Below, piece after piece: positions 1-6,148 of a stretch of DNA of 8,375 nt (positions are counted from its first letter, which is position 1; each line of letters starts with the position of its first letter). The stretch spans positions 1 through 8,375 of the forward strand of contig CAZXEH010000040.1 of the NCBI GenBank assembly GCA_964639885.1. Reading direction: 5' to 3'. The translations under genes and the position numbers were made by a program. The notes beneath the pieces are model-generated. The model ran no database searches, was not told where the DNA came from, and saw only the letters and a program-made list of their open reading frames with translations. This DNA is from JAGNLA01 sp964639885. GTDB taxonomy: Bacteria > Caldisericota > Caldisericia > JAAYUI01.

Positions 1-1171
1 TTCCTTTTGAAAGGTTGATCCTGTAAGTCTGAGGCTGCATAACCCCATTGACGGCAACAATCCCTGTTGTTGAAATGGTGATTTTTTCTGATCCCTTGGT
101 CATCGCGGCAACCCTCAGTTTTTGATCCCACGTCACTTCATAACCTAGTGAACCGAAAATTCCCCTTATTTCAACATAAACCTTGCTACCCAGAATTGCG
201 GGTTTGTTTTTGAAGCTGATGTTTTGGGCACGGTTGTTGCGGTTCTGCAGCACATACGAACCGACAGTTGCAGAAAGAAGCGACTGAACCGGCACACCAA
301 GCGCATCCTTGATCGTAAAGAGATAGGCACCGTTTTGGTCAAACTTGTGGATGACAGGTTTGCCATCAACGATTTCAGCCACATAAGCTCCGGAATCAAC
401 GTAATCGGTTATCACCGAGATCGGATTGGTGAGGTATCCTTCACCTGCATCAAACAGGTGTTTTAAATCCTTTGAAAAAACGTGAAGCCTTGCATTTGCC
501 TGATCACACACCCAGATTTTCCTGTCACGGTCTTCTGAAGTTGCGATGTCAACGGGTTTATTCAGGATGCCCTCGCCAAAGCTCTGACGGTTTGCACCCC
601 ACTGGTCATACTTCAAGGCTCGTTTTGCACCGGTTTCGGCCACAAAAACCTGTTTGAAGTAATCCATGTAGGTTCCACCAGGATTATTGAGCTTGTCGGG
701 AAATGGTTTGTTCTGCTCGTTTGGTGGAGAGACGTGGAACACCTCGCCTGATTTTGTAGTCAAAATGACGTGTTCGAAGTTGCTATCCTGGCAGATTCCG
801 ATTCCAACGGCATCCTTGAAGTTCATGCCCTGCTCGGAATTATCCTTTTTCCAAAGGAAGTTGCCCTCGAAATCGACAATGTGGACTGTGTTGCCATCCC
901 TGTCAAGCAGTGCGATTGCGCCACCACAGGCACAAACGCTGATGTCGGTGATTGACTTTGCACCAATCTCGGTTGTATCTGTAAACTTACCAAGATAGAT
1001 GCCTGTCTGGGAATCAAAATGGTGGACAACTCCGGTTGAGCTGTCCACCATGTAAAGGTCGTTGTATTTGTCTATGCCAAGTGAAAAAGATTGTTCAGTT
1101 GTTTTGGCATTCGGCTGGAAGAGCAGAAGAGCAACCAGCCCCAAGATCAGGGTCGTTTTGACCGGATTCAT
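1..1171 (-). CDS. Secreted beta-propeller (NHL-like) protein with C-terminal stalk domain, partial
   Basis: The frame is open from an ATG at 1171 to the left edge: 390 codons with no stop, 3' end missing. Residues 1-22 form a signal peptide (positive start, then a Leu/Val-rich core ending in a QPNA-type site), so the protein is probably exported. Residues about 30-300 contain repeated units of the NHL/six-bladed propeller type, such as DKYNDLYMVDSSTGVVHHFD, KIWVCDQANARLHVFSKD and YVAEIVDGKPVIHKFDQNG. From about residue 323 a copper amine oxidase N-like 'stalk' domain (PF07833 type) begins: KPAILGSKVYVEIRGIFGSLGYEVTW is its hallmark pattern. Such proteins usually sit at the cell surface; no enzyme residues are evident and the ligand is unknown. 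The start lies 3 nt after the upstream stop. AAAGG directly abuts the ATG, too close for a normal ribosome site, so translational coupling is likely. It is the third gene of the minus-strand operon. Confidence 0.85.
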   Translation of the reverse strand, partial: MNPVKTTLILGLVALLLFQPNAKTTEQSFSLGIDKYNDLYMVDSSTGVVHHFDSQTGIYLGKFTDTTEIGAKSITDISVCACGGAIALLDRDGNTVHIVDFEGNFLWKKDNSEQGMNFKDAVGIGICQDSNFEHVILTTKSGEVFHVSPPNEQNKPFPDKLNNPGGTYMDYFKQVFVAETGAKRALKYDQWGANRQSFGEGILNKPVDIATSEDRDRKIWVCDQANARLHVFSKDLKHLFDAGEGYLTNPISVITDYVDSGAYVAEIVDGKPVIHKFDQNGAYLFTIKDALGVPVQSLLSATVGSYVLQNRNNRAQNISFKNKPAILGSKVYVEIRGIFGSLGYEVTWDQKLRVAAMTKGSEKITISTTGIVAVNGVMQPQTYRINLSKG

Positions 1172-1174
1172 CCT

Positions 1175-1579
1175 TTAGAACTCGATCTGGTAGCCTTCCA
1201 GATAGAAACCCTTGCCAATCCTGCGGATCACTCCGTAGACTTTTGCAAGCCGGCCGGTGCGTTTTGGAAGAACAATCGAAGCGTTGTCGAGTTTGACCAT
1301 GATCTCGCACTTTTCACATTCGAGGTTAAACCATGTACCCATCGAGCATTCGCTTACGATTTTACCCTCTACCGCAACGATTTTATCGCCGGTGTCCAGC
1401 CCTTCACGTACCTGGCTCATGGTAACTGGTACCACATCCGATGTTCCAATGGAACCGTAGGTTTCTCTCGGATGTGATAGATTGAGCCAGCCAAAACTGT
1501 AAAGGAGCATGGCAAATCCGCCGACCAGGGCGAGTCCTGCTGCGATCTTTACAATTTTTAAAAATGAATTTCCTTTCAC
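1175..1579 (-). CDS. Membrane-anchored OB-fold-like protein (DUF4920-like), 134 aa
   Basis: The protein has one N-terminal membrane segment (about residues 7-30) without an obvious cleavage site, so it is probably anchored with the rest outside the cytoplasm. Residues about 65-134 look like a small beta-barrel of the OB-fold type. The pattern KIVAVEGKIVSECSMGTWFNLE, followed by a strand-rich tail ending GFYLEGYQIEF, recalls periplasmic DUF4920-like proteins, which carry a 'GK(I/V)..C....CW(F/M).L' motif. Cys78, Cys88 and Cys91 (C-x9-C-x2-C) could bind metal or form disulfides; this is inference. The start is GTG at 1579, chosen because AAAGGA (1585-1590) sits 5 nt upstream and no in-frame ATG precedes the membrane segment. 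It lies 13 nt after the preceding gene and 3 nt before the propeller gene, so all three are probably co-transcribed. Molecular role unknown. Confidence 0.75.
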   Translation of the reverse strand: MKGNSFLKIVKIAAGLALVGGFAMLLYSFGWLNLSHPRETYGSIGTSDVVPVTMSQVREGLDTGDKIVAVEGKIVSECSMGTWFNLECEKCEIMVKLDNASIVLPKRTGRLAKVYGVIRRIGKGFYLEGYQIEF

Positions 1580-1592
1580 CGCAATCCTTTGT

Positions 1593-2009
1593 CTATTTTA
1601 CAAAGTTGCCATTCTCGTATCTGTACTTTTCCATGACCTTGCTGTCCTTGTAGATGACAACCGTCACTGTACCGATGCCGAAGGCTTTTGCCATAACAGC
1701 GTTGTCGCCGGTCTTCTGAGCGTAGAAAGCCACAGCGTCTTTTTCAATCTTTCCATAGTCAACGTTTGGATCATAGTAAGCTGATGATCCGCCGCCACCG
1801 CATGAGGTTGAACCTGATGAACAGCCAGCTGAAGACTCTGAGCAACCTGAACCTTCCATTGAACATGTTGCTGGGTCGCCTGTGCAGGATGATCCGTCAA
1901 CTGCGCTGGCAAGAGAATGACCCTTGCCGGTATAAACGAAAACGAGTGTTACAAAAACTGCTGTAACAACGAGAGCGAGAACTATTCCGAAAATTACGTT
2001 TCTATTCAT
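1593..2009 (-). CDS. Membrane-anchored protein with five-cysteine heptad linker, 138 aa
   Basis: I do not recognise a named family. Residues 5-27 form one hydrophobic helix (signal anchor or uncleaved signal). Residues 38-78 are a Ser/Gly/Cys-rich linker with cysteines at 42, 49, 56, 63 and 70, each exactly seven residues apart, ending in a CGGGG turn. Residues 79-138 form a compact domain: a helix (KIEKDAVAFYAQKTG), then two strands (TVTVVIYKD, KVMEKYRYENGNF). The even cysteine spacing suggests metal binding, disulfides or lipid/thioether attachment on the outer face, but nothing proves any of these. ATG 2009 is preferred because the hydrophobic segment begins right after it and AAAGGA (about 2023-2028) lies upstream, although at a long 13-nt spacing. 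In-frame ATGs at 2036 and 2066 would add a polar extension without a ribosome site. It is the first gene of the minus-strand operon and diverges from dnaN. Confidence 0.75.
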   Translation of the reverse strand: MNRNVIFGIVLALVVTAVFVTLVFVYTGKGHSLASAVDGSSCTGDPATCSMEGSGCSESSAGCSSGSTSCGGGGSSAYYDPNVDYGKIEKDAVAFYAQKTGDNAVMAKAFGIGTVTVVIYKDSKVMEKYRYENGNFVK

Positions 2010-2034
2010 GCTATGAAAACCATCCTTTGTCAGC

Positions 2035-2062
2035 ATTCTACAACCACCATTCCAGGCTGCAA
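2035..2062 (-). promoter_or_regulatory. Candidate sigma-70 promoter of the minus-strand envelope operon
   Basis: On the minus strand TTGCAG (2062-2057) and TAGAAT (2040-2035) are 16 bp apart. Transcription would begin near 2028, leaving a leader of about 20 nt before the ATG at 2009. That would exclude the alternative starts at 2036 and 2066. The boxes are imperfect and other weak matches exist in this AT-rich stretch, so the call is tentative. Confidence 0.35.
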
Positions 2063-2121
2063 GCAATTGCCGTTAAATGAAGGTAAACATTTGAGTCAGT
2101 GGCATAACCTCTTTTTGGCAC

Positions 2122-2150
2122 TTGAGGGTTTCCCCCAAATCCCTTATAAT
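2122..2150 (+). promoter_or_regulatory. dnaN: Sigma-70 promoter of dnaN operon
   Basis: TTGAGG (2122-2127) and a perfect TATAAT (2145-2150) are separated by 17 bp. The expected start near 2157 leaves a leader of only about 14 nt, most of it occupied by the GGAGG ribosome site. The spacer consists of an imperfect inverted repeat (GGGTTT at 2126-2131, AAATCCC at 2137-2143, one bulged T) that could be an operator. No DnaA-box cluster is visible in this intergenic region. Confidence 0.8.
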
Positions 2151-2160
2151 GGTCTGACTT

Positions 2161-2165
2161 GGAGG
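2161..2165 (+). promoter_or_regulatory. dnaN: Ribosome binding site fixing the dnaN start
   Basis: GGAGG lies 5 nt before the ATG at 2171. A TTG at 2159 in the same frame overlaps this site and cannot use it, so 2171 is the start. Translation from there gives the usual beta-clamp N-terminus, beginning MKFEANKSEL. Confidence 0.85.
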
Positions 2166-2170
2166 TATCA

Positions 2171-3268
2171 ATGAAGTTTGAAGCGAATAAATCTGAACTC
2201 GTTGAAGCAACGCTCGCGGTTTCAACCGTAGTACCCAAGAACCCGTCAATCCAGCTGCTGGGCAACATACTCATCGAGGCTGACGACAACGGTGTCAGAC
2301 TCACGGCATCGGACATGGAGTCGTGGGTTTCGTTCAAAGTCGCCGCAAAGGTTGACCAACCGGGACAAACAACAGTTCCTTCAAGAATCTTCACCGAACT
2401 TCTGGGCAACCTCCCGGAAGAAAACATTGAAATCAACATGCCCACCCAGGGACAGATGGTCATTCATTCCGGCGGCACAAGAGTAACCCTCAACTGCGCC
2501 GACGGCAGCGATTACCCGAGAATCCCGAACGTTTCTTCGGGTGACAAGATAAGCGTTGACCGTGACATGCTACTCTCCATCGTTGAAAAAGTCACACCTG
2601 CCCTCTCGGAACGCATGGAAGACAAGAGGGAGATGCTTGGTGCGCTCATAACCATCAAAGACCAAAACCTCAACCTTGTCGGCACTGATGGTATCAGGCT
2701 CTCAATCTGCCAGATTCCGGTTCCAAATGCTCCAGACGTTGAGGCAATCGTTGCCGGAACCATCTGGCGCAACCTTGCCAGACTCATCGGCGAAGGTGAC
2801 ACAGGCAATGTTGAACTCACCTTCTCGCCAACACAGATGGGTTTTGGCTTTGGAAAAGTCGACGTTGTCAGCAGGCTCATCGACGGCAACTACCCACCTT
2901 ACAGACAGATCATCCCGAATAAATTCGAATACAAGCTGGTTTGCGACAAAAAGCAGATCATGGATTCCCTCTCAAGAGTCAACATCATCGTTCGCCAGGG
3001 CTCAAAAAAGGTCACGTTTGTAATCAAGGAAAACGAAGTTGTTTGCAAGGGAATCGCCCCTGAACTCGGCGAAGTCGAGGAAAAGTTCCCGTCCGAAACC
3101 AGTGGTGGCGAAATCGAACTCAGCTTCGACATCAGAAAGCTCATCGACGGAATCAAGGGTGTCGATGGCCCCAGAGTCCAACTCAACCTCAACGGCGTCC
3201 TCCACCCGATCCTTGTTCAGGCTGAAGCAGACGACTCCTATCGTTACATTTTGATGTCACTGCGTTGA
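2171..3268 (+). CDS. dnaN: DNA polymerase III subunit beta (sliding clamp)
   Basis: This is the replication sliding clamp: a ring-shaped homodimer in the cytoplasm that tethers DNA polymerase III and repair enzymes to DNA. The 365-aa length is typical of the family (about 365-380). Three clamp domains can be followed. The first begins MKFEANKSELVEATLAVSTV and includes LLGNILIEADDNGVRLTASD. The second runs from about residue 120, with LVGTDGIRLS. At the junction to the third domain is the hallmark RLIDGNYPPYRQIIP (from residue 235), matching the RLI(D/E)G.(F/Y)P.Y family pattern. The C-terminus YILMSLR corresponds to the (M/L)P(M/L)R end that forms part of the peptide-binding pocket, with Ser in place of Pro. 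It is first in a coupled operon with recF, which it overlaps by 4 nt, and has its own near-consensus promoter. dnaA, the usual upstream neighbour, is absent; divergent envelope genes lie there instead. Confidence 0.97.
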   Translation: MKFEANKSELVEATLAVSTVVPKNPSIQLLGNILIEADDNGVRLTASDMESWVSFKVAAKVDQPGQTTVPSRIFTELLGNLPEENIEINMPTQGQMVIHSGGTRVTLNCADGSDYPRIPNVSSGDKISVDRDMLLSIVEKVTPALSERMEDKREMLGALITIKDQNLNLVGTDGIRLSICQIPVPNAPDVEAIVAGTIWRNLARLIGEGDTGNVELTFSPTQMGFGFGKVDVVSRLIDGNYPPYRQIIPNKFEYKLVCDKKQIMDSLSRVNIIVRQGSKKVTFVIKENEVVCKGIAPELGEVEEKFPSETSGGEIELSFDIRKLIDGIKGVDGPRVQLNLNGVLHPILVQAEADDSYRYILMSLR

Positions 3269-4281
3269 TCGTTACTGAGCTCCAAACCACAAACTTCCGG
3301 TTGCTTGGCACACGGACTTTCCAGTTCAATGCCGGTGCAACCGTTGTCTTTGGCAACAACGCCACAGGCAAGACCTCGATGCTTGAGGCAATCGGCTATT
3401 GTCTTCGTGCAAGGTCGGTTATTGGCGCAAAGGATTTGGAAATTCCGACTTTTGGCCAAACTTGTTTTGGCTCAAAGGCAAGACTTGAAGGTGAAAAAAG
3501 TCTGACTTCCTCGATTGAATGGGATGGCAGAAAAGCTGTAAGAATCAATGACAAGCCCGTTCGGTCATCCAGAGAGCTTGTTGAAAATTTCAAAATGGTG
3601 GCGGTCACTCCATCAACTTCGCTTATTTCAACCGGCCCACCGTCAGCCAGACGTGAGTTCCTCGATGACACGGCAAGCCAGATCAATCCAACATGGGCAA
3701 GCACCATCTCAGAATACAGGTCAGTGCTGACCGAGAGGAATGTGTGGCTCAAGTCGGGCTCGGGCGGACGGGATTTGCTGGAAGTGCTTACTGAATCAAT
3801 CATAACCCTTGGTACCCAACTGAGAAAAATCAGGGAAGAGGTTGCCTCGTCCATCACCGAATTCATTTCAGAAGAAAACCTAAGTTTTTCATGCACACTC
3901 AGAGGCGTGCTTTCAAAAGCTGAGTTTTCCAAAGCCTTCGCCCAGGAACAGGCAAGGGAGCAGACTGTTCTTGGCCCTCACAAGGACGACTGGGCACTGA
4001 ATCTGAACGGTCATCAGGTCGACAGGTTTGCATCAACCGGCGAAGCAAGGAGAGTAACCCTCATCCTCAAACTCGCCCAGGCAAAACTGATCAGACAGAA
4101 AACTAACGTTGAACCGGTCATTCTGGCCGACGACCTCTTCGGCGAACTCGACGAAGGCAGATCTCAGGATGCCCTGAAGCAGATGAACCAGTTCAGGCAG
4201 GTCTTCATCACATGCGCCCAGAAGCCACCGGATGGCGAGTACACACTGATAGAGTCGGACAAATGGGCAAGCCGCAGCTGA
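3265..4281 (+). CDS. recF: DNA replication/repair ATPase RecF
   Basis: RecF is an SMC/ABC-like ATPase that acts with RecO and RecR at gaps in stalled forks to load RecA. The start MIVTELQTTNFRLLGTRTFQ matches the family N-terminus. The Walker A motif is GNNATGKT at residues 30-37. The ABC signature is altered to STGEARR at 257-263, where many RecFs have S.G(Q/E). Walker B is VILADD at 285-290, followed by the D-loop ELDEGR at 294-299. The GPHKDDW segment matches the conserved GPHRDD of the family. At 338 aa it is somewhat shorter than the usual 360-370, mainly in the arm region between the Walker motifs. The start is TTG at 3265, whose bases overlap the dnaN stop (TTGA), a classic coupling arrangement; no good ribosome site lies upstream. 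Its 3' end overlaps dciA by 19 nt. Confidence 0.95.
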   Translation: MIVTELQTTNFRLLGTRTFQFNAGATVVFGNNATGKTSMLEAIGYCLRARSVIGAKDLEIPTFGQTCFGSKARLEGEKSLTSSIEWDGRKAVRINDKPVRSSRELVENFKMVAVTPSTSLISTGPPSARREFLDDTASQINPTWASTISEYRSVLTERNVWLKSGSGGRDLLEVLTESIITLGTQLRKIREEVASSITEFISEENLSFSCTLRGVLSKAEFSKAFAQEQAREQTVLGPHKDDWALNLNGHQVDRFASTGEARRVTLILKLAQAKLIRQKTNVEPVILADDLFGELDEGRSQDALKQMNQFRQVFITCAQKPPDGEYTLIESDKWASRS

Positions 4282-4736
4282 TCAGGGACGTTTTCGACAC
4301 GATGAAGGGGCGGAAGCTTGGAAAATCTGTCACAGCCATGTTTGCTATCCCGTTCTGGCCACAAATCGTCGGCTCAAGGATCGCCATCCACTGCCGACCG
4401 GTTGAATTCACCAACAACGAACTCATCGTCGAATGCGATTCATCAAGCTGGTGCTCGGTGCTCAATGAAAACCAGACGCTGATCCTTGGAAAAATCGCTG
4501 AAACAGTCGGTCACTCAATCATTAAAAAACTCCGACCTGTGATCAGAAAACAGAAACTTCAGAAAGTGGCTTCTTCAGACTACAAAGAACCGGAAATTGA
4601 AATATCACAGAAAAAATTCGCCTGGATAGAGTCCGTTGTCCAGGAAGCGCCGGTTGACGTGAGAGAATCGCTGATGGGTGCAATGCTTGCAACCATTCAA
4701 AACAAAATGAGGAAAGCCTCAAGGAGAAACCCATGA
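4263..4736 (+). CDS. dciA: DciA/DUF721 family replicative helicase loader
   Basis: DciA is the ancestral bacterial factor that loads the DnaB helicase at replication start, in species lacking phage-derived DnaC/DnaI loaders. Residues about 5-95 carry the DUF721 pattern: a leading helix (LIRDVFDTMKGRKLGKSV), then FWPQIVGSRIAIHCRPVEF, then ELIVECDSSSWCSVLNENQ, matching the conserved 'W..(I/V)VG..(I/L)A.H..P' and 'L.V.(C/T).S..W...L' motifs of this KH-like domain. A basic linker (RKQKLQK) follows, then a C-terminal helical segment (about 118-155) ending in Lys/Arg-rich sequence. In related DciA proteins terminal extensions help contact helicase or DNA; that role here is inference. ATG 4263 gives 157 aa and overlaps recF by 19 nt; the ribosome site is weak, consistent with coupling. 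An in-frame extension back to 4212 is less likely because it lies deeper inside recF and adds no family sequence. Confidence 0.9.
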   Translation: MGKPQLIRDVFDTMKGRKLGKSVTAMFAIPFWPQIVGSRIAIHCRPVEFTNNELIVECDSSSWCSVLNENQTLILGKIAETVGHSIIKKLRPVIRKQKLQKVASSDYKEPEIEISQKKFAWIESVVQEAPVDVRESLMGAMLATIQNKMRKASRRNP

Positions 4737-5320
4737 AAAAATCCTGTGGTGCAAAAGTTCTCGCTTTTCCAACACCTGTCTGGGTCGTTGGCACTTACGA
4801 CAAAGAAGGCAAACCCAACGCAATGACAATCGCCTGGGGTGGCGTCTGCTGTTCAAAGCCTCCCTGCGTCAATGTTTCGTTGAGGAAAGCCACATACACC
4901 TACCAGTCGATATTGGACAGAAAGGCTTTCACAGTCAGCATTCCGTCAGTCAAATACCTCAAAGAGGCTGATTATTTCGGCATGGCTTCAGGCAGAGACA
5001 CCGACAAGTTTGCCGACACGGGACTAACGCCGGTAAAATCAGAGCTGGCCGACGCACCTTACGTTTCTGAATTCCCGGTTGTTCTCGAATGCAAGTTGGT
5101 TCAGGTTGTCGAGTTTGGCCTCCACACACTTTTTGTTGGCGAGATTTTGGATGTGAAGGCAGATGAAGAAGTAATCCTCGAAGGTGGAAAGCCGTCGATT
5201 GAAACCGTAAACCCATTCATGTATGACACCGGATCAATGGGCTATTTTGGCACAGGCGGGAAGGTAGGCGAAGGCTTTGAGGATGGCAAAACTTTCCCAA
5301 AGCTCCCCCAAAATAAGTAA
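4733..5320 (+). CDS. Flavin reductase family (FMN-binding split barrel) protein
   Basis: The 195-aa protein fits the flavin reductase-like/DIM6-NTAB family (PF01613), small cytoplasmic FMN-binding split-barrel dimers that reduce flavins with NAD(P)H or act as uncharacterised flavoproteins. Evidence: PTPVWVVGTYDKEGKPNAMT near residue 14, AWGGVCCSKPPCVNVSLRKA over 34-53 and YTYQSILDRKAFTVSIPS over 55-72, the typical flavin-binding strand and loop. SGRDTDKFADTGLTP follows at 86-100, and the late HTLFVGEILDV (131-141) is the family's second conserved strand. The physiological substrate cannot be told from sequence. Cysteines 39, 40 and 45 cluster near the expected flavin site. ATG 4733 overlaps the dciA stop (ATGA) and has AAGGAG at 4721-4726, 6 nt upstream, so the start is well fixed. 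It ends the replication operon; any link to replication is probably only through shared transcription. Confidence 0.9.
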   Translation: MKKSCGAKVLAFPTPVWVVGTYDKEGKPNAMTIAWGGVCCSKPPCVNVSLRKATYTYQSILDRKAFTVSIPSVKYLKEADYFGMASGRDTDKFADTGLTPVKSELADAPYVSEFPVVLECKLVQVVEFGLHTLFVGEILDVKADEEVILEGGKPSIETVNPFMYDTGSMGYFGTGGKVGEGFEDGKTFPKLPQNK

Positions 5321-5340
5321 AACCTCAGCTAAAAGCCCGT

Positions 5341-5368
5341 TTGACAACCACCCAAACCTCGTTATCAT
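5341..5368 (+). promoter_or_regulatory. Sigma-70 promoter of the isomerase-kinase pair
   Basis: A perfect TTGACA (5341-5346) and TATCAT (5363-5368) are 16 bp apart, in the 66-nt gap after the flavin reductase gene. Transcription is expected near 5375, giving a leader of about 12 nt with GGAGG (5378-5382) close to its 5' end. No terminator is visible between 5321 and 5341, so read-through from the replication operon is also possible. Confidence 0.75.
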
Positions 5369-5386
5369 ATCGTTTTCGGAGGTTTG
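5353..5386 (+). repeat. Inverted repeat covering promoter spacer and ribosome site
   Basis: CAAACCTC (5353-5360) and GAGGTTTG (5379-5386) are perfect 8-bp complementary arms separated by 18 nt. The right arm contains most of the GGAGG ribosome site and touches the ATG. The left arm lies in the promoter spacer, so it is absent from mRNA made by the local promoter but present in transcripts entering from upstream. It could be a translational block on read-through RNA or a protein-binding operator; both roles are inferred. Confidence 0.55.
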
Positions 5387-6145
5387 ATGAATCTCAAAGC
5401 AAATGTAGGTTTCGACGTTATTTTTGACCCAGCAACCGGAAAACTTGAGTTCCCGGAGATTCCGGATTACAAGGGACCGTCAACCCGCACAAGAGGCGCT
5501 GCCTGCCACTGTTACGCCGAATGCGAAGGCAACCCTGATGAAGTCCTATACTGGATGTACACCGGTTTGTCGCTTGAAGCAGACAGGCAGAAGTTTGAAA
5601 CCCACCATCTCAGATACGATCTGACCGTGATCAGACCTGGAAAGATCGGCAGAGAGTTCATAAAAACAGTTGGCCACTACCACAGCAGGGTTGCTGCCGG
5701 CAACGAGGAATATCCTGAAATTTACGAGGTTATTTACGGCAAAGCCATATTCCTGCTTCAGGACGAAAACTTCATGGATGCTGTTGCAATCGAGGCAGAG
5801 GCCGGCACAAAAGTGCTTATGCCACCCGGCTACGGTCACATCACCATAAACGCCACGAACGATTTCCTTGTTGTCAGCGACATGGTCTCATCAATGTGCA
5901 CATCAAACTACGGCTCCATCAAGGATCACAAGGGCGGCTCCTGGCTCTATATCGAGGATGAGACAGGCAGTCACTGGGTTGAAAACGCAAACTACAAAAA
6001 GCACCCCAAGCTCAGAATCATCGAACCGGGCGACATGCCTTTGATTTTTGGTCTTTCCGGCACGCTTTATGAAAACCTTGAGGCTGACCCAAAACGGTTC
6101 AAGTGTCTCAATTTCCCTGAAACCTGCGCAACCTTTTACTTTTAG
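5387..6145 (+). CDS. Cupin-type glucose-6-phosphate isomerase
   Basis: It probably interconverts glucose-6-phosphate and fructose-6-phosphate in the cytoplasm, using the metal-dependent cupin fold (PF06560) typical of Euryarchaeota and scattered bacteria rather than the common PGI fold. The cupin core is clear: KTVGHYHSR at 93-101, YPEIYEVIYGKAIFLLQD at 109-126, VLMPPGYGHITIN at 143-155, then SNYGSI. By comparison with the Pyrococcus enzyme, the metal ligands should be His97, His99, Glu111 and His151. The protein is 252 aa against about 190 in the archaeal type. Extra sequence lies at the N-terminus (including ACHCYAEC, residues 39-46), in a loop before Glu111, and at the C-terminus (about 215-252). 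ATG 5387 was chosen because GGAGG ends 4 nt upstream; an adjacent in-frame TTG at 5384 is too close to that site. It is followed 3 nt later by a sugar kinase, which supports a glycolytic role. Confidence 0.88.
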   Translation: MNLKANVGFDVIFDPATGKLEFPEIPDYKGPSTRTRGAACHCYAECEGNPDEVLYWMYTGLSLEADRQKFETHHLRYDLTVIRPGKIGREFIKTVGHYHSRVAAGNEEYPEIYEVIYGKAIFLLQDENFMDAVAIEAEAGTKVLMPPGYGHITINATNDFLVVSDMVSSMCTSNYGSIKDHKGGSWLYIEDETGSHWVENANYKKHPKLRIIEPGDMPLIFGLSGTLYENLEADPKRFKCLNFPETCATFYF

Positions 6146-6148
6146 GCC

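Noticed and set aside
224..998. Plus-strand open frames at 224-466, 472-657 and 687-998
   Set aside because: They lie antisense to a continuous 390-codon minus-strand frame with signal peptide, propeller repeats and stalk domain; their translations have no family features.
1091..1477. Plus-strand frame of 128 codons
   Set aside because: It is antisense to the OB-fold-like gene and the propeller gene start, lacks a ribosome site, and shows no recognisable domain.
2010..2170. Possible replication origin next to dnaN
   Set aside because: No cluster of TTATCCACA-like DnaA boxes or AT-rich repeat unit is visible, and dnaA is not adjacent.
3396..3932. Minus-strand frame of 178 codons inside recF
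   Set aside because: It is a Ser/Leu-rich shadow of recF, which has intact Walker motifs in the plus frame.
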